Source of the DNA: Gammaproteobacteria bacterium | GTDB taxonomy: Bacteria > Pseudomonadota > Gammaproteobacteria > GRL18 | Assembly (NCBI GenBank): GCA_015488755.1 | Contig: WFNB01000005.1 | Span: 35,504-99,503 of the forward strand | DNA length: 64,000 bases | Reading direction: 5' to 3' | Part shown: positions 29,601 to 37,054 of the stretch, one piece after another | Position numbering within the stretch: the stretch's first letter is position 1 | Layout: every line of letters begins with the position of its first letter | The notes under the pieces: model-generated | Seen by the model: only the letters and a program-made list of their open reading frames with translations | Told to the model about the DNA's origin: nothing | Databases searched by the model: none | Program-made: the position numbers and the translations under genes

Positions 29601-29628
29601 CATTAATGCCATTATTAATGAAACATAA
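26602..29628 (+). CDS. Membrane hybrid histidine kinase with duplicated HNFKN sensor module, HAMP, PAS and two receivers
   Basis: A GTG start at 26602 is supported by GAGG at 26591-26594. The 1,008-aa protein has TM1 (about 8-28) and two tandem copies of a helical module: GYGGMIHNFKNFFIR near residue 67 and GYNGMIHNFKNYIIR near 194. Then come TM2 (about 320-343), HAMP, PAS (about 400-510; GVDTHGIITFINPKA), HisKA (TVSHELRTPLTSI), HATPase (LLSNAAKFS, DHGFGI, GTGLGLSI) and two receivers (from about 770 and 895; the second has LVLLDIGLPDGSG). Its core differs from the neighbouring kinases and is closer to the VicK/PhoR type. The same module occurs in the chemoreceptor at 32153. Confidence 0.9.
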   Translation: MFENMKIKTVGLLIALMLTMVVLVVSMDAYELNKELTGVKTSWVKFNAERSTRYRMLRGLNAVLGYGGMIHNFKNFFIRKDSLYLRKAEQSIATAHFIVANYRTIADAEEQLALNKIEVMLNDYSISLALIEKLQSVGVNADQISHQVAVNDKKAIKSLLLLQNKSLENSYEQGENVLKGSKLQLLNWLRSGMGYNGMIHNFKNYIIRHDEQYWHSAQRDFAYLSQVLADYKKLPLNNDESQAIQTLQDVIEHYKKNIVLARSLISKGKTVEQIDKVVAINDQIAFDAFSAIGRVINQQNEQESKIVTNTLQTLDRGVEVRTMVIVTLLVLSIVAIMWLLISKIISPISYLTQIMQKLADNKLDTIIDIETGNNEIGIMVKTLKVFKSNAIVTLKDAQLIKKIMSSAGEGIYGVDTHGIITFINPKAAQMLGWDENELLGQDIHKLCHYKHLDGSDYPIDDCPTRLAMERCQETEATDEIFWHKNAESFPVEMTTTPLIEDDKVSGAVVLFQDITERKRVERMKTEFISTVSHELRTPLTSIRGSLGLIMGGAVGELPQKAGELLKIASNNTERLLMLINDILDVEKIEAGSMNFQFENLPLMPMVEQVLQDNAAYADQYGVKFVLKTTESDATIYADKGRFMQVMANLLSNAAKFSRENENVEISVVCTHNHWVRISVTDHGFGIPDEFQPKLFDKFTQSDSSDTRQKGGTGLGLSITKAIIEKHNGILDFVSREGIGTTFFVDLPSQAEIKTDELTKDNLASDNKDHETILIIEDNEDVATLLRMMLTQGGYNSDIAYTIGEARNYLHNRTYKAITLDLALSHENGIEFLEELRQNASTKDIPVVVVSAKADETKRELNGGALALADWLNKPIDESRLLDVIQQATSEGKKPRVLHVEDDDDVHTVMAYMLSEHCALTRTATLSESKKILLKQAFDLVLLDIGLPDGSGLDLLEIIERLTVPPKVVIFSANDVSQQYADKVSAVLMKSKTDNSRLFDTINAIINET

Positions 29629-29639
29629 AAGTGTCTAAT

Positions 29640-30776
29640 ATGAAAAATTTACCTGCTCAAATTTTAGAATCATCTGCTCAGGATGAAGTGATTGCTATTT
29701 CGGAATTAAAAAATAATCTGAAAATAAGTCACTTAGGTGGTCTATTATTTTTTTGTTCTTCCTCTTATCAATTGCAAAAGTTAGCGATGGCAATCAATGA
29801 TGCCTTTGACTGTCCCGTTATTGGTTGTACCACCTCAGGAGAAATTGGAAAAAAATATCGCTCTGGCAGTATTGTTGCCTTGGCATTATCGACATCGCAT
29901 TTTGCTCTGCATTCGGTGCTACTAACAAATATTAAAGACTTTGATCAGGAAAATGCAACTCAAAGCGTTAAAGAAATGGAACACGACTTAGTTTTTTCTT
30001 CGTATTATTCGAACGATAAAATGTTTGGCTTTTTATTAAGTGATGGCTTAGCTATGCAAGAAGAGAAAATCATTTCAACGGTTTATCAGGCGCTTGGTGG
30101 TATGGATGTTTTTGGTGGCTCAGCAGGAGATGATCTAAAATTTAAGCAAACCTGTGTTTTTTTTGAGGGACAGTTTTATTCTAATGCTGCGATTACTTCG
30201 GTTATTGAAGTGACGGCTGATATTGATTTGTTTAGTCTGCAGCATTTTGCACCATCAGGGAAAGAACTCATTACTACGGATGTGGATTATAAGAACCGTC
30301 TGGTTTATGAAATAAATGGTGAGCCAGCGGCTATTGCATACGCTAAAATTAATGATCTTAATGTCAATGACTTAAGCAATAAAGACTTTGCCATGTATCC
30401 TTTGATGCTCAGTTTAAATGATGAGTGGTATATCCGTTCGATTGCCAATGTCAATGCAGACAAGAGTCTTAGCTTTTATTGTGCCATTGATTCTGGCCTG
30501 CCATTAACCATTGGTAGTGGTATTTGTATGGTTGAAAACTTGGAAAACCAAGTAGCAAAAATTGCTGCTGAGTTTAAGGAAATTTATTTTACTTTAGGGT
30601 GTGATTGTATTTTTAGGCAACTCGAAATTGCTGAAAAAAAACAATTTACAGAGATTGAGTCATTATTATCGCAACTTAATTTTATTGGTTTTAGTACCTA
30701 TGGTGAACAACTTAATGGTGTGCATATTAATCAGACCCTAGTGGCCATTGTTGTAGGGGAAAAATATGAGCAATGA
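29640..30776 (+). CDS. FIST-domain sensory protein
   Basis: ATG at 29640 is used; a GTG 9 bp earlier is possible. The 378-aa protein matches the FIST N and C domains: PVIGCTTSGEIG with the conserved T-T-x-G-E core, GFLLSDGLAMQEE, DVFGGSAGDDL and the C-terminal GFSTYGEQLNGVH. FIST proteins are predicted small-ligand (amino-acid-like) sensors that sit beside kinases or chemotaxis proteins. There is no signal peptide, so it is cytosolic. It overlaps the downstream PAS-kinase gene by 11 bp, implying that they work as a pair, as FIST proteins do in NosP/NahK-type systems. Confidence 0.88.
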   Translation: MKNLPAQILESSAQDEVIAISELKNNLKISHLGGLLFFCSSSYQLQKLAMAINDAFDCPVIGCTTSGEIGKKYRSGSIVALALSTSHFALHSVLLTNIKDFDQENATQSVKEMEHDLVFSSYYSNDKMFGFLLSDGLAMQEEKIISTVYQALGGMDVFGGSAGDDLKFKQTCVFFEGQFYSNAAITSVIEVTADIDLFSLQHFAPSGKELITTDVDYKNRLVYEINGEPAAIAYAKINDLNVNDLSNKDFAMYPLMLSLNDEWYIRSIANVNADKSLSFYCAIDSGLPLTIGSGICMVENLENQVAKIAAEFKEIYFTLGCDCIFRQLEIAEKKQFTEIESLLSQLNFIGFSTYGEQLNGVHINQTLVAIVVGEKYEQ

Positions 30777-32085
30777 GTCATGGCAAGTAAAAGAGCTACA
30801 AGCTGAGTTAGTGCGTGAGAGAAAAATTTCGGCAGCTTTATTGGCACAGGTAAAAAAGCAACTACAAAAGCATGCCAATATCCACACCGCATTTGAGTTA
30901 AGCAGTGAATTGCAAAAAAACTTTGCCGAAACATCTAAACAACTCTTGCATCAGACAAATGCCTTTGAATCACTCTATCAGCATTCAGCCGATGGCATGC
31001 TTTTTATTGAAAATAATAAATTTGTTGAATGTAATGACGCCATTATTAAAATGTTACGCTGTGATTCAAAAGCACAAGTGCTTAATTTGCATCCTTCTGA
31101 TTTATCGCCTAAGTATCAACCTGATGGTGAACTCTCCTTAGAAAAAGCCGATAGAATGATTCAACGAGCTTGGGAAAATGGTCATAATCAATTCCAATGG
31201 GTACATAAACGCATTGATGGAGAAGAATTTTGGGCGGATATTATTTTAACCACAATGGTTCTAAATTCGAAATCCTTACTGCATGTATCATGGCGAGATA
31301 TATCAAAAACTAAGCAATTAGAAGCGGATATTATTAATGAGCGTGATGTGGCCAATCGGGCCAATCAGGCTAAGTCTGAATTTTTATCTAAAATGTCACA
31401 TGAGTTGCGAACCCCAATGAATGCCATTCTTGGCTTTGCACAACTTCTGGAGTTAGACAAGGACTGCTTTAATGCAACGCAACAAGATAATATTAATGAA
31501 ATTCTGCATGCGGGTGAGCACTTATTAGAACTCATTAATGAGGTGCTTGATTTATCAAAAATTGAAGCGGGCAAAATGGAAGTCTCTATGGAGCACGTTC
31601 TGCTTCAAGATGTGATACAACCTTGTCTTAATTTAATTTCTGCTCAGGCTTTAGAACGTCATATTATGTTGCTGGATACCATTGATTATAACAAAAATGG
31701 TCAGAGCTATTGTATTAAAACGGATGTTATGCGACTGAAACAAGTGATGCTTAACTTACTTTCTAATGCGGTGAAATATAACTGTGATAATGGCAAAGTG
31801 GTGCTCAGTAGCCAAGTAATAGAACAGCAAGGTAATCTAAGCTACTTGCGAATTTGTGTTATGGATACGGGTAGAGGCTTGAGTCAGAGTGAAATTAAAC
31901 GCTTATTTTCTCCCTTTGAACGTATGCATAATGATACCATTGAGGGAACAGGTATTGGTCTAGCGATTGCAAAAAATTTAATGGAGCTTATGGGAGGAAC
32001 GATTGGTGTTCACAGTACCTTAGGTAAAGAGAGTACTTTTTGGATAGATATTCCTTTAGTTCCTCCCCTTATATCTAAAGTCTAA
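30766..32085 (+). CDS. Cytosolic PAS-domain histidine kinase coupled to the FIST protein
   Basis: The 439-aa kinase has a coiled-coil start (about 1-65), one PAS domain (about 70-185; YQHSADGMLFIENNKFVECN) and a HisKA/HATPase core: SKMSHELRTPMNAI (His near residue 209), LLSNAVKYN, DTGRGL and GTGIGLAI. It has no membrane segment, so input probably comes from the FIST protein encoded in the overlapping upstream gene. This layout resembles NosP with NahK, where a FIST haem protein controls a kinase that feeds an HPt; the parallel is inference. No receiver is attached. Confidence 0.9.
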   Translation: MSNESWQVKELQAELVRERKISAALLAQVKKQLQKHANIHTAFELSSELQKNFAETSKQLLHQTNAFESLYQHSADGMLFIENNKFVECNDAIIKMLRCDSKAQVLNLHPSDLSPKYQPDGELSLEKADRMIQRAWENGHNQFQWVHKRIDGEEFWADIILTTMVLNSKSLLHVSWRDISKTKQLEADIINERDVANRANQAKSEFLSKMSHELRTPMNAILGFAQLLELDKDCFNATQQDNINEILHAGEHLLELINEVLDLSKIEAGKMEVSMEHVLLQDVIQPCLNLISAQALERHIMLLDTIDYNKNGQSYCIKTDVMRLKQVMLNLLSNAVKYNCDNGKVVLSSQVIEQQGNLSYLRICVMDTGRGLSQSEIKRLFSPFERMHNDTIEGTGIGLAIAKNLMELMGGTIGVHSTLGKESTFWIDIPLVPPLISKV

Positions 32086-32095
32086 ATTGCTCGAA

Positions 32096-32128
32096 AATGC
32101 TTAGTTGTATTTGTCCCTACTAAGCATT
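32096..32128. terminator. Hairpin between convergent kinase and chemoreceptor genes
   Basis: AATGCTTAG (32096-32104) and CTAAGCATT (32120-32128) form a perfect 9-bp stem with a 15-base loop in the 67-bp convergent gap. There is no T-tract, so it is a possible rather than convincing terminator for either strand. Confidence 0.35.
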
Positions 32129-32152
32129 CCCTTATTACGGATAGTAAACCGA

Positions 32153-33757
32153 CTACACCTCCAGTTTACCAGTGCTGGCTGTTAATTCATTGGTCAAAAT
32201 GTAGAGATGTTCAACGTTAGTGAGCGATGAGCGTGCTCCTTCGGCAGATTGATGAGCCATGTCATTTATCTGTTCGACATTTTTCTTAATAGAATCTAAG
32301 GCGCTTGATTGCTGTGAAATTGTCTTTGAGACCGTGACACTTTTTTGATCAATGGTTTCTATTGATTGACTAATTTCATCTAATGATGTGCCTGTCTGGC
32401 TTGCTTTTTGTACTACAATTTCCGCTTGTTCACTGCTTTGTTTCATAACGGAGACGGCCTGACTGGTGTCTGTTTTAAGTTGGGAAATCATTTTATTAAT
32501 TTCTTCAGTGGACTCTTGTGTTCTACCGGCTAAGGTACGAACTTCATCGGCAACGACAGCAAAGCCTCGGCCTTGTTCGCCAGCACGAGCTGCCTCAATA
32601 GCGGCATTAAGAGCCAATAAATTCGTTTGTTCGGCAATGCCCTTAATCACATCGACAACACTGTTTATTTTTTCGCTATTAGCATCAAGCTGGTGAATAA
32701 CCTGCATGGATACGGCTATTTGTTCAGATAATGCTTGAATAGAAGCAATAGTATCGTGTAGCAATTGTCTACCATCCTGTGTTTCTGTATTGGTTGTTGA
32801 GGCTGTCTCAGAGGTGTCTGCAAGTGTGTCGGAAATGTTTCCAATGGACTGATTGATGAGATCAATTGCTTGGGTGACTGCAACGGTTTTATCTTGTTGA
32901 TGAGAAATATTGTCCGTGCAATTTTTAGTGGTTTCTAATAATAAATTGGTTTCTGAACTCAGTTTTTTACTGGATTGGTTAATATCGGTAATAATATGGC
33001 TAAAGGTCTTCATCATGTGGTCAAAGGCAATACCTATTTGAGAAATTTCATCGTGACCGTTTAAATTTGTTCTAACCGTTAGATTATTTTCTTTATCGGC
33101 TTGTTTAATCACTCGAAGCAGTGAGGATAAGGGTTTTAAAATGGAATGACTTAGGGTGATGACCATAATAAGCACTAAAGCGGCGGCAATTAGGATGGCA
33201 GATACCATGGTCTTGCTGGAAAAGCTGATTTGTGAATCTATCTTTTGTCCTTCTTCTTGGGTGAGACTGGCATGGTGTTCGGTGAGAATTTTAAAGCCAT
33301 TAATTGCTGGACTATCGTTTATTTTTACTGCCGCATCAATTTCTTGAGATGTTTTACCGGCTGCAATCATATTTTTAACGGTGTCGGTTGCCTGATTATA
33401 CTTTAGAGCAACGCCTTGTATGCTTGTTAAGGCACTCCCCTCTTGAGAGCTGATACCTTCAAGTGCTTGGTAGTCATTAATAATCGCGTCTAATTTATCT
33501 AAGTTGCTTTTAATTCGGTTATAATATTTGTCAGAACGCCTTAAGACATAATTTTTAAAATTGTGTATGGCACCACCAAAGCCAAATTGAGACTTAATAC
33601 TGCTTAATAAGACTTGTCGTTGTGCCACATTGTCGACGTAATTATCCCAGTTATTTTTTATGGGTTTGGTGGTCATAAAGCTTAGGGATAAGACCGTTAT
33701 TGATATAATGGCAACAAGGAATGTTAACGCGGCTAATCTTTTTTTAATAGAAAACAT
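32153..33757 (-). CDS. Methyl-accepting chemotaxis protein with HNFKN-type helical sensor
   Basis: The 534-aa receptor has TM1 (about 10-30), a compact periplasmic helical region, TM2 (about 185-207), HAMP and a complete signalling domain ([20 protein letters not shown], then [16 protein letters not shown]). The sensor carries [16 protein letters not shown] near residue 60 and, later, [14 protein letters not shown], which align with both copies of the module in the hybrid kinase at 26602. The two proteins may therefore sense the same kind of cue, one steering motility and one a phosphorelay. It is alone on its strand inside the kinase island. No cheA or cheW is in the window. Confidence 0.9.
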   Translation of the reverse strand: MFSIKKRLAALTFLVAIISITVLSLSFMTTKPIKNNWDNYVDNVAQRQVLLSSIKSQFGFGGAIHNFKNYVLRRSDKYYNRIKSNLDKLDAIINDYQALEGISSQEGSALTSIQGVALKYNQATDTVKNMIAAGKTSQEIDAAVKINDSPAINGFKILTEHHASLTQEEGQKIDSQISFSSKTMVSAILIAAALVLIMVITLSHSILKPLSSLLRVIKQADKENNLTVRTNLNGHDEISQIGIAFDHMMKTFSHIITDINQSSKKLSSETNLLLETTKNCTDNISHQQDKTVAVTQAIDLINQSIGNISDTLADTSETASTTNTETQDGRQLLHDTIASIQALSEQIAVSMQVIHQLDANSEKINSVVDVIKGIAEQTNLLALNAAIEAARAGEQGRGFAVVADEVRTLAGRTQESTEEINKMISQLKTDTSQAVSVMKQSSEQAEIVVQKASQTGTSLDEISQSIETIDQKSVTVSKTISQQSSALDSIKKNVEQINDMAHQSAEGARSSLTNVEHLYILTNELTASTGKLEV

Positions 33758-34027
33758 ATTAGGTGTCCTAAGTGGTTAATTTAATGATGCTTTTGGTTAA
33801 ATGATGAATCTGCATCGTCTCTTTGTAGAACCCGATTTTGGCAAGTATATGCGCTTATAGACTGAGCATTATTAATGGAATTAACGGCACTCAGGCACTT
33901 TTCTTTAGCTCTTTTTAATGGTTTTCGCATAGTGTATCACTTTATTGCTGATATAGGGTAAACCCTTGGTCTTCTTGGGTATTTTTAAGGTAAAATATTA
34001 GCTTTTGAAAATGGATATAATCGCTCA

Positions 34028-34894
34028 ATGAAAAATTTACTATCTTGGATTTATATTGACAATAGTTATCGTTTTTATAGCCTAATTATTATCTTTCTAA
34101 TGTGTTTTTCTAGCGTCTGGGCAGGTGTTGAAAAGTCCGAGTACACCTTTGGTGTGGTGCCTCAATTTGACTCAAAGCGTATCCAAGAGATATGGCAGCC
34201 CATACTAGATAAACTGCAAGAACAAACAGGTATCAAATTGTCTCTTCGAGGGTCAACGAATATTCCCCAGTTTGAAGAGGAGTTTTCTCGAGGAGAATTT
34301 GATTTTGTGTATATGAATCCCTACCACATCCTTATGGCGAATCAACGACAGGGTTATATACCTTTAGTGAGAGATGTCGGCAGAAGTTTGCATGGTATTG
34401 TTGTTGTGCGTAAGGATAGCCCAATTCATAAAGCTAAACAACTGAATGGCCGAACCATTGCCTTTCCTGCTCCTAATGCGTTAGCTGCGGCATTAATGCC
34501 AAGAGCGATGCTGATTAAGTCTCACATTCAGTTTATGCCTAAGTATGTGAACACACACACCTCAGTTTATTTGAATGTGGCTTTAGGTTTGGTTGATGCC
34601 GGTGGTGGTGTGCAAAAAACCTTAGCCCAACAAAAGCCTGAAATTAGAGAGGTTTTAAGAGTCTTATTTAAAACACAGAGCGTTGCTCCACATCCTATTT
34701 GTGCTCATCCTAAGGTTGCTACTGAGATCAGAGATCGGATCAGAGATGCCTTTTTAGCTCTTGGGATAAGTGATTCAGGTAAAAAACTGCTCGCTCACAT
34801 TCCGATACAACAAGTTGGCAAGGCCACATTAAGTGATTATATGCCGATAAAAAAGTTGGGGCTGGATAAGTTATTCCAGAGAAATACCCCATGA
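34028..34894 (+). CDS. PhnD-like periplasmic substrate-binding protein
   Basis: The 288-aa protein has a late hydrophobic signal (about residues 16-33, SLIIIFLMCFSSVWAG) and a PhnD/SsuA-type binding fold: YTFGVVPQFD, DFVYMNPYHI, GIVVVRKDSPI, FPAPNALAAALMPR and YVNTHTSVYLNVALG. Members bind phosphonate, phosphite or other oxyanions and small anions. No ABC permease or ATPase is nearby; instead the gene overlaps a histidine kinase gene by 4 bp. It is therefore probably a sensor component that presents its ligand to that kinase. Ligand unknown. Confidence 0.85.
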   Translation: MKNLLSWIYIDNSYRFYSLIIIFLMCFSSVWAGVEKSEYTFGVVPQFDSKRIQEIWQPILDKLQEQTGIKLSLRGSTNIPQFEEEFSRGEFDFVYMNPYHILMANQRQGYIPLVRDVGRSLHGIVVVRKDSPIHKAKQLNGRTIAFPAPNALAAALMPRAMLIKSHIQFMPKYVNTHTSVYLNVALGLVDAGGGVQKTLAQQKPEIREVLRVLFKTQSVAPHPICAHPKVATEIRDRIRDAFLALGISDSGKKLLAHIPIQQVGKATLSDYMPIKKLGLDKLFQRNTP

Positions 34895-36285
34895 CGTTTA
34901 ATTTACGGGTCAAATTAATAGGCCCTCTAGCCGTTATTTTTGTGATTTTAGTGATCAGTATTCATTTTTACTGGCGGCCATTAATGCTTGAGCATAAAAA
35001 AGCAGAAGTGATTAAAGAAGAGCAAGACATGCTACAGCACATTGAGCCTGATTTACTGCGTAGCTTAATGGTAGGCGACTTGGGTGCAGTCTATTTAACC
35101 TTAAATCATTTGCAGGAGATTAATAAAAATTACTATGTGATTGAGGCATTTAACGCTAAAGGATTAAGAATTTATCCATTTACTTCCCCTGATAAGCTGG
35201 CCTCATCGTATATTATTAAACAAAAATTACCACTGATGGTGGGGCAACAATTAATCGCTACGGTTCATGTTCAGGCCGATTGGACGCTTCGGTATCAGGA
35301 AATTGAAAAAAATTTATTGGCCATTGAAGTACTTATTTTTTGCTTGTTTGGTCTGATATTAACCTTTGTGGTCATTTTTCAAGATGTCTTTATTCGCCGT
35401 CCCTTAGTTGCTATGAAGAAGGCATCAGAACGTCTGGCAGAGGGTAACTTTGAGGTTGAATTGCCCTTAAATTCTCAAGATGAAATTGGTGATCTGGCTC
35501 GAACATTTTTGCATATGCGATCCAGTTTATTACAGACACAAGATAATTTAGAAACCAAGGTGGTTGAAGCTGAGCATGCGAATAAAGCCAAGTCAGAGTT
35601 TTTATCTCGTATGAGTCATGAACTGCGCACACCGATGAATGCTATTTTAGGTTTTGGGCAATTACTGGAAATGGATAGGGATACTCTCTCAGAGACTCAG
35701 AATGATAATGTTAAAGAAATCCTTGATGCGAGTTACCATTTGCTGAATCTTATTAATGAGGTGCTGGATCTGGCTAGAATTGAATCAGGGAAAATGCAAT
35801 GCCATATAGAAAATGTCCTCCTTAGCGACAGTTTAAATGCTTGTTTAATGTTAATAAAACCACAAGCAGATGAGCGTCAGATAGAAATTATTGATAATAT
35901 TTCAGGTTTGGATTATCAAGTAAAAGCCGATGCCAACCGGCTAAAGCAAGTGCTTGTTAACTTATTGTCAAATGCAGTTAAATATAACTCTGAGCAGGGC
36001 AAAATTATTCTAGATGTTGAATTGAAGAAAGAAAAACATGCCAAACAGACAATGACAAACTATTTACGTATTGCTATTTCTGATACAGGCAGTGGGTTGG
36101 CAGAAGAAGAGATTAAGCAATTGTTTACTCCTTTTGAACGCTTGAATGCACAACATAATGTCGAAGGAACGGGGATCGGTTTAACAATCACAAAAAGCTT
36201 AATTGAATTGATGGGAGGAGAGATTGGGCTTAAAAGTAAACAGGGGAAAGGGACGACCTTTTGGGTGGATCTTCCCTCTGTTTGA
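34891..36285 (+). CDS. Membrane histidine kinase coupled to the PhnD-like binding protein
   Basis: The 464-aa kinase begins at an ATGA overlap with the binding-protein gene. It has TM1 (about 10-30), a short periplasmic part (about 31-148) too small for a large sensor, TM2 (about 149-170), HAMP (about 170-222) and the island-type core: SRMSHELRTPMNAI (His near 243), LLSNAVKYN, DTGSGL and GTGIGLTI. The small periplasmic part fits signalling through a separate binding protein. No receiver is attached. It ends 21 bp before the convergent lipoprotein gene. Confidence 0.9.
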   Translation: MTFNLRVKLIGPLAVIFVILVISIHFYWRPLMLEHKKAEVIKEEQDMLQHIEPDLLRSLMVGDLGAVYLTLNHLQEINKNYYVIEAFNAKGLRIYPFTSPDKLASSYIIKQKLPLMVGQQLIATVHVQADWTLRYQEIEKNLLAIEVLIFCLFGLILTFVVIFQDVFIRRPLVAMKKASERLAEGNFEVELPLNSQDEIGDLARTFLHMRSSLLQTQDNLETKVVEAEHANKAKSEFLSRMSHELRTPMNAILGFGQLLEMDRDTLSETQNDNVKEILDASYHLLNLINEVLDLARIESGKMQCHIENVLLSDSLNACLMLIKPQADERQIEIIDNISGLDYQVKADANRLKQVLVNLLSNAVKYNSEQGKIILDVELKKEKHAKQTMTNYLRIAISDTGSGLAEEEIKQLFTPFERLNAQHNVEGTGIGLTITKSLIELMGGEIGLKSKQGKGTTFWVDLPSV

Positions 36286-36305
36286 GCTATTTTTCTTCAT
36301 GCCAA

Positions 36306-37001
36306 CTATTCATCAAATACCGGCGTTTTTAAAGAGGAAAAATTATTTTCTGGAGGAAATGGCGCTAAGATCACTTTAACGGCTTCCTTTAATGCTTCCT
36401 GCTTGGACTGAAGACTATCTCCCATAGCAATACTTGTTGGTGCTGAACCTCGCCAGATCAGGCGATTTCCTTCTCTGGAGACAAAATCAATAATAAGTGT
36501 ATCTTTGGAAAACTGGTAGTGACTATTGGCAATACCTTGACCAGTACCGTATTTATCATCCCATGCGAGTCCCAAGTTGTAGTTAAATAACTCATTTAAC
36601 TCGCCTACGCTAATAGTATGTTCCCCAGTAAAATAATAGTTAACCCAAATCTCAGGTTCTATATTTCTTTCCTTACGCAGTTTTTTTGCAGCCATAGCAT
36701 TTTCAATACTCAGTAAAACGCCAGAGTTGGATATAAACTGAAAATCTGAATTATTTTTCAATGCATTACTAACAGGATGAAAATTATAGCTCTGTATGCG
36801 CTCAAAATTTTGTGCATAATCATGCTTATGGCGGCCACCCACTAAGGCGCTAACAGAGGAACAGCCAGTAAAAAATAGGCTGAATACCAGCATTAGAAAA
36901 AGAGCCATGACGGGCTGGTATTTTTTATGTTGGCTACTGATTTTACGTGTTTTTTGTGAAAAGGGCGTAAAGTGTATCTTCAAAGTTGTTCTATAATGCA
37001 T
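36306..37001 (-). CDS. DUF4136-like lipoprotein
   Basis: The long start at 37001 has AGGA 6 bp upstream of the ATG, giving 231 aa; a later ATG at 36908 would begin right before the hydrophobic segment. ALFLMLVFSLFFTGCSS ends in a lipobox-like T-G-C, so the product is probably lipidated, with an unusually long polar N-region if the upstream start is used. The mature part (YAQNFERIQSYNFHP, then a LIIDFVSREGNRLIWRG strand region) resembles DUF4136 envelope lipoproteins. It is monocistronic and divergent from the dehydrogenase gene. Function unknown. Confidence 0.7.
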   Translation of the reverse strand: MHYRTTLKIHFTPFSQKTRKISSQHKKYQPVMALFLMLVFSLFFTGCSSVSALVGGRHKHDYAQNFERIQSYNFHPVSNALKNNSDFQFISNSGVLLSIENAMAAKKLRKERNIEPEIWVNYYFTGEHTISVGELNELFNYNLGLAWDDKYGTGQGIANSHYQFSKDTLIIDFVSREGNRLIWRGSAPTSIAMGDSLQSKQEALKEAVKVILAPFPPENNFSSLKTPVFDE

Positions 37002-37054
37002 AAGAGATCCTAAAAAAGAGTAAGTATTGCTCCCCTATATTACTGGTAAATGCC

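Noticed and set aside
16527..36285. A complete chemotaxis operon
   Set aside because: Two receptors are present, but no cheA, cheW, cheR or cheB; the kinases are HisKA type, not CheA.
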